A stretch of DNA of 64,000 nt from Cloeon dipterum (taxonomy: Eukaryota; Arthropoda; Insecta; Ephemeroptera; Baetidae). Made by a program: the position numbers and the translations under genes. Positions within the stretch are counted from its first letter, which is position 1. Each line of letters opens with the position of its first letter. Positions 38,298 through 51,300 of this stretch are shown here, one piece after another. The notes under the pieces are model-generated. The model saw only the letters and a list, made by a program, of their open reading frames with translations. It did no database searches and was not told the origin of the DNA. The stretch is from the NCBI RefSeq assembly GCF_949628265.1, contig NC_088786.1:16120001-16184000 (forward strand). Reading direction: 5' to 3'.

Positions 38298-41200
38298 CTC
38301 CGCCGTGTTTTTGCCCGTGCTTCTCGTGCGACGCGCTAATCCCGCGCCCGGGTGGCCAATTCCCAGCAGATCTCCGTGTCCGGCCTCGATGGACGCACGC
38401 CTGCTGGCCTTTATTTATTATATCGGCTGCACGCAGCCACTCTGCTCTTTCCAACCCACTGTTTTGCGAATTTTAATTTGCACCCTCGCCACAAAGGAGA
38501 GGATTTTATTGCGCGCACACCGAATTGATGAAAAACATCAGCGGCTGCGGTGGCGGCCTGTGCTACACCTGAATCTGCATGTGCTTGTGCGTTAAAAAAA
38601 TAAAACCATGCTCCGCCATCGTCAGCTTCAATATCCGAATAATATATCGCTTGTCACGAATTAGTCACCAACCAAAAGCTCGATATTTATGTGAATTTTC
38701 CGCGTGAGCTCAGCTCTTTTTGAAGGCATTTCTCCCCAAAATTGAATGTTTAATTTATCGCTATGGGCCTGGCTTGAAAATTTCAATCTATCGACTCTTA
38801 AGCTCGGTAGAAAATAAATTGTATGTGGATCGTGTCTTTTACTCAATCTTGGTAATCTGATCAAAATTAACATTTTTAGTAATTTCTTAGTAAATTTGGT
38901 AAAATTAAAACTTCACATTTATTCAAATAAAAAGATGTACTCACTAAAAACGTACCTATTTGATTAACCAACAGAAAGAAAACAGTAGCTTTTCTGAAGA
39001 TTTTAGCTTGAACACAAGCTCAAAAGCAATCTATATTTTCGGCAGAACAAGAACATTTTTCCAGCAAATTTAAATTTACAACATTCGTTAAACTGAAATT
39101 ATAAAAATCTCTCACAGAAAAAAGGTTTGCTTTGCTTGTAAAACAAATATATCCTAAATCCAAATTTTTTAACTAGCTAAACATATTTTCATTTTAATTA
39201 TTTCCCAGTCAAAATTAAATTTAAAAAATTTTACATTTGAAAAATGCCATCAAATCGTTTATTTTTTTAGCATGAATTTTTACGACGTTTGTTTACCGAA
39301 TTCTGCGGCTGCTGCTTGACTGCCACTTAACTGCATTTCGAAGAACACACAGCGGAATGCGCCTAATCCTGTGACGAACGCACTGCTTATTGCGTAGATC
39401 GAGGGCATTTTTCAGCCGCGTGTCGGCCAGCCGTCAGGGAGAGTTTTGCGCTGCATCACAAATTTCCTTCCCCCGTACTCACCCTCAAGAGTGGTCCAGA
39501 TGGGGGAGGAGGGGACATTTAGCATTTTGCATGTGTACACACTCGGCGAGCGGCGAGTTAGGTAATACGCACACACACACAATGCACAGCGCGCAGTGAC
39601 ACGCGGGGGGTGCAATATCATTTCTCTTCCCGGCGACCCCTCATCACACAAACTAAAGCGTAATGCATTCATGACCATTTGTTATTAGTTTTGTGCTACA
39701 AATTGAAATTTTTATCGCCCATGTTTCGTTTTGTTGTGACAAATTGATGGGCAGTGCGCTCTCGGCTAACGAGCCGTGAACACGCGAATGGATTCTGAAA
39801 TCGAGCTGACGATGATTAGGACCAAAACGGATTCTATCCTATACAAAAGAGGAGAATTACGACTTCAGCAACCAAAAGTTAGCTCTATTTAATGTCTTAT
39901 AGTATAGGGAATTGATGCAATCTGACTTTAGGATATAGAAGACCAAATTCACGGCTATATGTTGTAGGAATATGACGTGTAGTCGAAAGCGAGGAGGAAA
40001 CATAATTAAAATTTCAAAAGACATTCTAAGAGCAGCATTTGTTTATTTATTTGTAAAAATATTATGTTATACGATATCATTAGTATTTCCCATAGGCAGT
40101 CATACTTATAAATTGGGAAACAAATTTGGAGCTCCTTTGGTTTTTGATACCTATAGCTTTTCTTGGAATTTTTATTACATCTGTATATACCAATGTATTG
40201 TAGATTGAGAAATGAAAAACTTGTAGATTCAAATGAAAAACTAAGACAACCTCGTGTGCTTCTGCCTTCATTGGTATCTATCAAAAATGATTTATAATTA
40301 ATTTAACTCTAGATTAAAAAAGAAATTCGAGTGGCCCGAAAGGTCAAGTCGTCTGTCGTTTGCGTAATTTGATTGAAAATGATGAAATCAAATTTTTGCT
40401 GTCATCAGGATTATAGACAACTTCAGGGACCTATTTATTTCTCAAAAGAGTTTTAGTCTGACTATTTGAGAAAGCGAATAAGAACATTGATGATTAATAT
40501 TTAAGATTTGAATAGACAGTTGATTTTTGAATGATGTCTAATTTATTGATAATATTGTCATATTTTTTATAAATTTCTGAACCCACCAAAAGACTCGTGA
40601 AATACATGTGAAATCGTGATGTGCGTTAACCTCAATACATGTGTTAGAAATAAAAACAACCTACTGATAATTTTTTACACCTTTTGCAGTATAGAATTCA
40701 TGTCAAGTCCCTCGACTAACATTTCGAACATTTCAACCTTCTCTTTTCACTCTGGCAAACGACAGAGACACAATCGAGTATAGCTCGTAGACTAGTGATG
40801 ATATCTCAGTTTGAACAGCTAATTAAATTAAAAAATAATTAATTTAGCACGCGGCGAGTAGCGTCTATGATGCGTGCATGCGCAAATTCGAGGGCGTGGA
40901 TTTAGTTTGTTATGCTCTGGGTACATAATGCGAACTGAGCATGGCATTAGAATTAAATTAACCACTCACGTTCGACTCTTTACGGGCAAAAGCGGAGGAC
41001 AAGCCCAAGTTAATTCCATTAAAGTTTACGCGGCGGGGTGCGCACATTAAAATAATGACGATAATCGCGCTCGCGCAATGTTGAAATTATGATTACAATA
41101 GTGCGGGCGGGCGACGGTTTTAAGCCCAGCCTGTCGTTTTGCGTGGTGTTTGCCCGCGCATTAGCACACAGTGCGTGCGGCATGTGTGTGCGCGCAAAGT

Positions 41201-41300
41201 GAGCATGTCAATTAATGATCGTGTTGTGCAAATGTAAAGAGAGCAGCCACCGCGCGCCCGCGCCCGCCGCGCTCGTGAATATCCCTTATGCCACAACAAT

Positions 41301-44300
41301 AAAGTATTATTGACACCTTGTAATCTCGTCAGAAGGGATTACATTAACTATTTGCGCGCACACACGCTCGCGTAGAAATGGCAAACAGCAGCTCTCTGAG
41401 CCTCAAGCCGACCATAGACACCAGCGGGGTTTATGGCTGTTCGTTTGATCAAACGACCTGTGCAGCGAGACTTGACGCCAATGTTTTGCAATTGCCAAGA
41501 TATTCAACAATTTTGCAGAAGCGCCTATACTGCCACTGATGAATTTGTTCAACGTTGCACACACAGATAAAAATTGACATTTCATCCAAATTCAAAAGTG
41601 AAGTAAATGGAGAAAAATTAATATTTATCAAGGGGCCAGGAATGCTACAGGGCAACAATTGAAAATCGTTTGAATCCGTTGCGACAATATGCGTTCTATT
41701 TGTTTGTCTTCAACAATAAAACACAAAACAGTGGAAAGAGGACCAAGCTACACTAAAAAATTAAGAGATTTGACCAATTTTTATGTTATTTTCGGGTTGT
41801 GCTCCAAGCTAGGATAACAAGACTTAGACACAGAGACAGTACATAATAATCAAGGACTTTTTCAAGCTATAGCTAACAAATTTTTCTGAATTTTGAAGGA
41901 TCGTCATTTCTTAAACAATTTTTATGATTTTATTTTGTTAACCAGTATCTATATAGTCTTAGAATTTGGTTAGCTGGGGACGCGTTACTTTGTCCAAAAG
42001 GAATTTGGCCGAAATAGGTGTTTCGGAATTTTTTGAAAGGAATTTGTCCGAATTGAGAATTTGCAGTAGGAAACATTTTCCCAAAATTGTTTTTCATAGC
42101 AATTTTATCCAATTTCATGCATATAGATATTATCACTGTATTTTGTTGTGTTCAACCTGAAAAAGTTACTTAATACTACAACTGCTAGGGCACCAATGTA
42201 TTTTTGCTTGTTAATTGAAATTAATCATTTAACTAAAGCTAAGCAATAAAATTGTAAAATTATATAACCATTATCGGTATTAAGATTCGCAGGGACTTTT
42301 GAATTCAGCTGCTTTTAGGCTTTAAAAATAATTTGCATCAAGTTTTTAGAATTATGCAAAATGCCACCACCTTGATTAATTCAAAAACTACTTTTTGTTA
42401 TCTTTGTAAACTTTTTTCGGATTTTGACAGAAAGTCTGAAAATTTAATAAATACACATAACAATTCTTGGCATCATATGGAATTAATATTGGGTCTCTTC
42501 CAAGGTACTTTTATTCATGCTACATTTTTGCTTGTAAATCATGATGATTTTTTTAATTCAAATTGCCTTTCCCGTCACATATTTCACAGGATTGAATCAG
42601 AAATGTGTCGTGCAAAGCTTGTGTGATTGCTCCACATTCACATATCATTATCGTGCAGGCCAGTGCTTTTTGTCGAATGAGTTTGCAAGTAGGGCGGCCG
42701 CCAGCGCGCGGGTGACTGATGTCAGTTTATACGTTTTGTGATGCGTATTCTGGTGGCTTGATGGAATTGTATAATCTGAATGTCCACTACCGCACTGCCC
42801 GTTACGGGTTTGCGTGCTTCGGCTGATATCACGCAACCAAGAGAGCGTCTCTTTAAAAATTAATGTGCACACAGCCCTGTCATCAGTCAAATACTCACAC
42901 TGTCATTGTGTTGCGGGACGCGGTGGCGTTCCACGAAAACGAAATTTGAGTGAGTGCATTGGCGTTTCGTGATGTGACTTTTGACGGCGTGGGAAATCTG
43001 TTGCATATTGCATTCCGTGAGCGGCGCTTAAACATATTTTTGTGTATGTACATAAGTGAATAAGTGTTGGCTGTTGAGAAAACATAACATTATGAGAGTG
43101 AATAGACCAAAAAATTATGCTTGAATTTTATCGCTACAGTCAATTTGTAGAGTTAAATTCATTTTTGAGCCTTTGCGAGGGTAAAAATGTATAGAAAGTG
43201 CAGGAACAAAAAAAATGATCAAAGTTTAATGGTTTTCTTATTATTATAAGTTTATTTTTTCAGATTTATGAGCCCAGTTCATTTTAGGGCGTCAGAATTT
43301 TGTAATTTATAAAATAAAACTGTAAATTTTTTAACTACATAAATATGAGAAAAAGTTAAACAACTGAAATTCCTAAGCCGTACATGAGCAACGTCTGATT
43401 CAACCCCCAGCTTTCAATTTCGAACACTTGCCACAGGTGATATTTGTAGAGTAAAAGGAAATTTCTCTGCGTTATGCCCTCTTCTTCCTCGGCGAAATCC
43501 GCCAACTGTCAAATTTCGACCGGCTCGGGTTGTTGTGCGCGCACTTTGGATTCCAATTCAGCACGAACCGACGAACTCTTGGCGCGCACGGGTGGGCGGA
43601 AATCCATTTTGCATCAGGCCGGAGATCGGGAACAATGAGATTATGCATGCAGAAGACACGCTGGAAACAGAGAGCGAAAGGCGCGACCCGCTCAGCATTC
43701 TCCCCAAGTACGGTGCAAACTTTTGATTGATTTACACAGAGCGAGCGAACGAGAGCTAGCGAGCGCGCGGCGGAGAACGAGATACAGCCGCCGAATTTGA
43801 ATATAATTTGATCGGCACACACACACGCGTGTATTTAGCATGCCGAGAGACGCGCGGCTCCGTTCCAGCAAGATTCGACCCGGGCCCAATGCGCGCCGAG
43901 CAATGCAAATTGATTGAAACGTCTCACTTACCAATCAACGAGGATAGAGAGAGATAGAAGGAGAGCGAGCGGCGACGCCAGCTGCGGAGGAATAATGCAA
44001 ATGCGTGAGCTGTGGTGCGGCCGGCGGGCCGACGGGCGGAAATAATTGTCTTTCGATTAATATGATAATTATTCTGTGATGTCAACCCTTGTACGTGCTG
44101 CATAAAATTGTGATTTCCAGCGCGATGCCTGACTAATACGGCGCAATGCTCTTTTCGTCGCGCCCCTCCCCCTCGGCACGACCCGAATCGGCCGTCACTC
44201 GTTTTGTCATCTTATTTACAATCTGCCCCGGGGGTAAACTGGGCCTCAAATTATTTCAAATTGCTGCGGGGCTTTGAAATGCAGCAAGTGCAACTCCTGG

Positions 44301-46840
44301 GGGGACGGACCGGCGATGATTCGAATTTGCTCAATATGCTAAACACATCTCGAATGCATGGAAAAGAGAGCTGGGGTGCGAGTAGCTAGACGTATAAATT
44401 CAGCCTCCACCGCCGGTGCTGTTGGCAAGTGCTGCAATTATTTTCAATCTGCATCGATACTTTGACCTCTTTCCTAATAGCTGGAACCTAATAGTTTTCC
44501 CTCCCATAATAATTGATGCAGCAAACAAATTTTGAATCACTACTTATTCTTAAAAATTGGTTTAATCTAAGGAATTTCTTTAGCTGAAAAAAATTAGAAT
44601 TAAAAATAAAATTAAAGTAGATCATTTGCATTTAAAACGTAATTATCTGTACCAATCTCAGGAACTATTGATAGAAATTTGCGGTGATGAATAAAAAAAT
44701 ATATTATATTTTTAACAAATGTAATTCTGAAAATTGAAATTTTATTTTTCACTTGAAACGATTTTTAAATGTTGCTATTAAAATTTAAATTATCTGCTTG
44801 TACGTAATTTTACCTTAGACATTTTTATTTGTTTTGAACGTATGCAAATGCTTCGGTAAGTTGCTACTAAATAGTTCTGCTGGTGAGACAACATTTTTTT
44901 ATGTTTCACAATTTCAGTAAAAATATAATTTTAGGAAGATAAATATAAAATTAATATTATTCAAAAGTTATTTGTATCATTGAATAATATTTAACATTTG
45001 AAGCCGTGAGTGAGTTTGCATGTCAGGGAGCGAGTGTGAGCGATTGTTTGGAGGTGGGGGGTGGGAGCAGAAGGGCCGAGAGTGTAACACAACAAAAGAC
45101 GTGGCGGCGGCGGCAGCGGGCGCAGTGCTAATTGCCCGAGTGCGATCCTATTTAGCGACTTTGGCTGCTGCGCTGCACCCCTGCCTCCCTGGAGATGACG
45201 ATAATAATCAGTGAGCCCCTACTCGGCTCATCGACACCTTCTGTGGATGCGTTTAGCGTATAATAAATAATTGAATCTGCCTCGCCGCCGCCCGGCTAAT
45301 TCTCTCTTGTGCAGTCTCGGCTCCCGCGGGAGTGCTGCGCGATAATGTTCTTAATAATCACAGTGCATGCAAGCCTCAATCAAGCAAATGAACGAAACCT
45401 GATATTTATGTTCTGTGACGCTGGAATTGCGCGCTGGCAAATCCAATTTGAGCTCATTGCCAGAGCCGCGCATCAGGACGGATTTCCAACGGGTTGACGA
45501 AATGACTGCCACACTTTTGATCGTAGAATAATTTATTCCTTTTTTTATCGTATATTTTTAACAATGAACTTTGTCAAAAAGTGCCTTTGGTTTTACAAAA
45601 TACTGCAATGAACCTTCGGAAACAGCCAACAGAACACCCATAATGATTAATGCGGTATAATAATAATAATCAATAAAACAAATCGAAGTAGGCATCATAT
45701 TGACAGTATAGCCTGTATCCACAGTTTTACATCCAAGTGCTATAAACAGGAATGATGTTAGCTCAAATCATATAATTCACTCTAAAGACCTATAATGTAA
45801 CCTTGCAATCACGTGTAACAACAAACACATTTTAAAAAAACAGAGGCGAGTAATGACAGTTAGTTAGCGTTTTGCGTGCTGAAATGCGCGATCGCGGCAA
45901 ATGTGTGAATTTACAATGAGAAATCATATCATTACCGTCCGTCGATCGAATTACATCCACCATCAATCCTGATTGCGTTTAATTATTACCGATGCCATTA
46001 CAACCCTTCCCGGTGCACCACTAGAGCGAATAGTTTTAGGAGTATTAATTTCAACACAACATGTCTGACGCACATTGAACATCGATATGAGAGAGAGATA
46101 ATCAAAAATGACTTATCCGCGACAACTCATTCGTATTTACACACTATGAAGAGCGAGGCGGCGATTCGCTCGTCACAACAATAAGCAGACTTGGCAATTT
46201 TAGTCGGTCGACTATCGATTTTTTCCTAGCTCCGTGGATGACAACTAACAACAAATCCTCTCGAATCATGGAAATGTGATATAAATTGAATGCATTTTCT
46301 TACAGAAAACAATACTTTAAATCACCCTATAGGCAATTTTCAAGAATAATGCTGAGTGTTCAAACTCGCCTACAGATTGCACCAGTCCATTTCACTCAAA
46401 ATTCAGATTTCTAGACCTGAACCGCATTTATTTAATGTGCTGAAAACCATAACTGGTTAAGAAATCACATTAAGAAAATATTTTAAATCTTGAAAACCTA
46501 ACTGTCGGTTCTGCAGCGATTGGCAAATAATTTATAAATATTTCCACGGCGATTGGATGAACCAATTTTTGTATTTAATTAAATCATTTAATTTAATCCT
46601 TCCACGTCAAGAAAGCTAACAAAATTGAAACTCAGATAACATAATGGCAGCTGGTGATTAAACATGAATTGTGGCGAAATCTGTAGGCAGTTTTGAACAC
46701 CAATTGCAGGATACTCTGGAATGCGAAACAGCCACTTGAGATTTATATAAATAAAAATCAGGTCCTCATTCCATTTAGAAATTTTATTAGACAAAAAATG
46801 AAGAGGGGAATGTGTGTGTTTTCCTAATAATCAAAGTGGT
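41301..46840. other. Gene-poor block (41.3-46.8 kb)
   Basis: GC-rich patches at about 42690-43060, 43440-44440 and 45000-45500, the rest AT-rich. A short repeated motif GGAATTTGKCCGAA occurs twice near 41999-42056. No gene is recognised. The right end adjoins the 3'UTR of the zinc-finger gene. Confidence 0.5.
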
Positions 46841-46841
46841 G

Positions 46842-46847
46842 TTTATT
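46842..46847 (-). terminator. Candidate poly(A) signal of the zinc-finger gene
   Basis: AATAAA on the minus strand, about 525 nt past the TAG at 47372 and about 300 nt past the second stop at 47144. Confidence 0.45.
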
Positions 46848-47143
46848 CTCACTTATTGAAATACATAATAAATTAGTTTTTGAAATGTCAACTTCAGGCA
46901 AAATAAAAAAAAACGACTAAATTGCCAAGTCCAACGATCAGGAATGAACAATTGAGAATTTCCGGGCGAGCGAAGCCTCCCCGTCTTGAGTTTGCTATTA
47001 AATAGCGCTAGACATTACATGGCGATAGCGATAGTATATTACAATCGTATAATAATAATAACTCTTTGGTTTGCGTTGCGCGTGCAGTCCCAAAGGGCCC
47101 TCGGCCCGAATCAACCGAACTGGTTCTAGTCAGTTTGTATCAC

Positions 47144-47371
47144 TTAGGCAGAGGACCAGGGGTCCCTCTGGGGTCCGGCGGGGCGGCCAGCGTCGGCCTG
47201 GAAGGGGCCGGCGGGGGCCGGCCACGGCATGCGGCTCGGGATGGGCCCCCATGCGGAGAGGGCCCTTGGCGCGGGCCACTGCGGCGCCGACGGGCTCCAC
47301 GTCGGCTGGCTCGAGGGCTGCACGGGCGCCCTCGTGGCCGCGGGGACGGTGGCCGCCCCCGCTGCGCTCTG
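47144..47371 (-). other. In-frame open extension past the zinc-finger stop codon
   Basis: After TAG (47374-47372, followed by CAG) the same frame stays open for 75 codons to TAA at 47146-47144. By hand count, 69 of 75 third positions are G or C, against 61 of 75 second and 52 of 75 first positions. This follows the same strong GC3 habit as the finger-coding exon. The product would be Pro/Ala/Ser/Trp-rich. GC content drops abruptly right after the TAA. It may be a readthrough extension or simply GC-rich 3'UTR. Confidence 0.5.
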
Positions 47372-48325
47372 CTATGGCCGCAGCTCCGTGTGCTGCGTCT
47401 CCTTGTGACGCCGCAGGTCCACTTTGCGCTGGAAGGCGCGCCCGCACAGGTCGCACGCGAACGGCTTGAAGCCCGTGTGTTTTCTGCTGTGCGTGATCAG
47501 GTTCGACGACTGGCTGAACGCCTTGCCGCACACGGTGCACTTGTGCGGCTTCTCGCCTGAAATCACAGAATAAAACGGTTTTCGTTAGAAATGGTGGTAG
47601 TGATTTTTAATGTTATTTTTATGCTATTACAAATATTTTTTTTTAATTTTCCTATTAATCAATATTAGTTAAAGTTTTTATTAATTTCAGATCAACAGGA
47701 CTATACTGCATCAATCCCAATCCAACAGTAAAAATAGAATTTTAAAACGAGGGTAGATCAGTTCAATAGTTGCAATTTTTATTTTTTTCTGTAATTAAAA
47801 TTTAAAATCATGCACAAAAAATATGACCAAACTGGTCGTTTTCTCTTATTATCTTGCGGAACAGCGGTTGATTTTTTTTAAACAAATTTGAAATTTGTCA
47901 GAATTTCTCCTAATTCAAAGCTTTTTCAATCGAGTTAGTCCGCACGCTGAACAACAACGACAAGCGGGTTGCATAGCCCGTCTTCTCGCAGGCACTAACA
48001 CACTCCAGAAATCACTCTCTCGTCTCAGGACATAAATTTCACGCAACTTAACGGCAGGCTGCAAAATAATTTAGAGCGTGGGGGCGGGCGCCGGGGCATT
48101 ATGTATTAAGACAAAAAAGGAACCTTAGTGTCGCTGTTTCGTGTCACCCCACCGTGAAAAGCAGCTCGTGTGTAATGAGAGCATTCCTGCATAATGCACG
48201 TCATCCGAGAGCGCGCGCGGCACGGCACCTTGCGCCACTAGGGGCCAGGGGGTGCATCTGGCGCTCGCTCGGCGGGTGCATTCCCGACCAGATCCGACCA
48301 TGCTGGCGTGTACAAAGCGAGAGAG

Positions 48326-48366
<41 letters not shown>

Positions 48367-51300
48367 ATTAGCCGCGCGGTGCCGCGTTTCCATGGTTACA
48401 ACCTCAGCACTTGCAGTGCAGGGCACGGAAAAATCTTTTACTGGGATTGATTGGCGCCATTGCCTGGCCGCAAGCCGCATTTTGAAGGGGAGGAGTCAGC
48501 CGGCGTCTACCAATCCAGCAGCCGTACAAAGCGCGAAAGGCCGCGTCTTACGTGCGTGCTAATCTGCATGCAGTGATTTGCCGCTTTAATTGCGGGGCCG
48601 GTCGCCGCGGCCGCAGAGACTTCACCTCTCGGACGCGGTGGGTCGGCTGGCTGCGTGAGGAAAAAAGGGCTCGCTCGCGGCCGGCTGGCTGGCTGGCTCG
48701 GCGGGATTGGGTGCTGAGTGGATATTGATCGGGAATCGGCGTGCTTAAAGCGCGGCGCGGTGCGAGAGAGCAAATCGTAAAAATCGGAGCAGCGCTTCTC
48801 TTTTACAGCAATAAATGCCACGGTGAAATGAGACCGAAGAAACAAGGCAGAGGAAATCGCACCCCGTTTGTGTGAGGAAAAACGAGCAGACAAAGCTGCC
48901 GGCTTACCGAGCGAGAGAGCGAGCGAGCGAAATCTTCGTGTGAGAGCGTCGACATGTGTGACAGTCGTAAACTCGCACCATTTCCTTTATTCCCTAACTC
49001 GCAGCCGAGACGTTTTGCACACCGAGATTCGCCATCTCGCTTTAAATGTGTGCGCCGTGCGGCTCGAGCCGTGAGTGCGGATGAAATTTATTTTCCCGCC
49101 GGCCGATATAATCACGATTCCGGCAGTCGGTCTCACCGGGCAGCTGCTACAGATTTTGACAAAATTGAGCGGCAGCAATATTTCCCGGCTCTCCAGAGAC
49201 AGCTCCTTCTTCTTCTACTTCTCCACCGAGCCGACTCTCGGTCGGAATCTCAGGTTTTATAAGTGACCAGTAATATCGCGCGAGATTTTTCGCTGACCGG
49301 AATACTAATGCTTTGGCGATAAAAGCGCTCGATTTTTATTATTAATAACGCGCGCACCGTGCGAGCGAGCGGGCGGGCGAGAGCAGCCGCCGTTCGCCCG
49401 CCCGCTCGCTCACTCGCTTGCCCTCTTGAGTGCATTTTTTATGCCCACATAAATACTTATTATCCAATCAATATTTCCCAATCTCGCACTTTCATTACTG
49501 CTTGCGCTACAATATTGTACTGCCGATACTGAAAGCTCCGAAGAACACTTTTAAAGCTCAGCAGAATCGAAACGAGCGCGCTGTAGTGGCGTTCCTGCTA
49601 TTCTGCTTTTTAAATCTGATATTTTAGCCAGTTAATATTGAACTTTACGCACGTTTTCTTCGTCATGCAAAACTGATATTCTTTAATAAAAATGAAGCAG
49701 TACTAAAATTAAACTCATATTTTTTCATCAAAATGTCTTTGATTAAAATATTGATATAAAATAAATTTTTATTAATTTTTTATAGCTTTTTTTAACAGTT
49801 CAATTATTGCATGCATGAAAAAATAATGACATGTATTTGATTTAAATTTTGTAAAATTTAATTTTAAGCGATGGTTGAATCTACCGCATAATTCAACAGA
49901 TATTTAATGAATGTTAATGATAGGTATTTTAAGTATTTAATGTAGTTCTTTGGGTTCCAATGCACGATAAGCTTTCATCCATGGCTGGCTATACGCAGCA
50001 CCGCAGTTATAAAAGAGAAAACTTACTAAAAACATGGCCTCCGTGACCTTAAAATACAAAAGTATAGATATACTATACATTGCACTCTTATTATAAACAG
50101 TACTATTTTTTAATCAGAAAATTTAGGCCTGGCGGATTGAACCACGAATTTCAAAGTTAAAATCAAGTCCCATCAAGCCTCAAGCATTTTCAAAGGTCAG
50201 GACCGGCGGCTGGCTGAACAAGAATCCCAGTGATTGCAACACTGAACTGCCCCAGTCCGGCAAAAAGAAGCTATCTACGCGAAGGGCGCGCGTCGACGAA
50301 CGGTCGGCAAGAGGGATGCTCTCGCTTTATAACTACACCAGAGAGTTTTTATGATCATGTGCTTCGAATTCTTAACAACGACACCAGTATACGCTTCTGG
50401 AAAGTGTGGAGCTATGCAGAGATAGCAAGAGGGAAGAGAGAGAGATATCCGAGAGAGTTGCGCGCTCTGTGCTCTAAAAAGGAAAAGAGTATAAAAATCT
50501 CTACGGAATCTGGGTTCTATGTTTAAAGCTCTGAGGACTATATATATGATTCCACTCTGGCGGCGGCGGCGGCAGCAGCAGCAGCAGCTCCACTATATTT
50601 ATACACTCTGGCTGCTGATATACCCGGCACTTATCTCTTTACGAGTTTCTGAAAATCTCCTGGCCAGGCATCTCCCTCATCTCAATCACCTTCTGTCATA
50701 TAACGACCGAGGGCTGCGCGCTCTCCCAACTACATTACGCCGCTGCTTTTTCCCTGATGAGTTTTCTAAAGATTTCTCCTTTGCACCGTGAGAGAGATTT
50801 CAGCTTGGGCATCTGCAGCCCGCCGTTGCTGCCGCGCCGTTGCCGCCGTCGACGATTTTTACCGTGCCGCTGACCATATCAGCCCCGCTGTTGCCCGGAG
50901 ATATAATAATCTTTATGCCAACTTGACACCGCACATTTATCATTTCCTCACTCGCTCGCTCGGCTCTTCTCTCGCGCTCGCTTGAGCGGCGCACATGTGC
51001 TGCAATGCGTGGGTGGGATTTTCGCAAAAGTGCTGCTAGATTTCCACTGCCGAGCGCTGAGCCAAATTTATGAAGCATGGGTGCCTGCTTGAAATTTATG
51101 AACACGCCCGCTCATACCCGGTACTGCCTGCGCCGCCACCAAGTTTTTGTCGCCGTTTTTCAGGCGAAGGGATCAGGTTCAAAATCACAGGCTGCAGAGC
51201 AAATTTTTTCATTGAAGAAATAGCGTAATAAAAAGGTTGCGCAATCGTACAAATAATGGAATGGAGCGCTCACTATAAAAAGGCTCTTGTTTGTGAGAAG

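Larger units (their letters stand above)
37741..41300. other. Gene-poor block (37.7-41.3 kb)
   Basis: Contains a (CA)n repeat at 37922-37947, a long (CT)n repeat at 38204-38294 and GC-rich patches at 37740-38640, 39300-39640 and 40840-41290. No gene is recognised. Confidence 0.5.

Noticed and set aside
38033-38595. Ser-Leu and Arg-Glu repeat proteins
   Set aside because: Open frames produced by the CT microsatellite.
47066-47560. 164- and 132-residue plus-strand open frames
   Set aside because: They overlap the GC-rich last exon of the minus-strand zinc-finger gene and have no domain; composition shadows.
50519-50791. Open frame with a short polyglutamine run
   Set aside because: The run comes from a GGC/AGC repeat, the rest matches nothing and lies in the zinc-finger intron.
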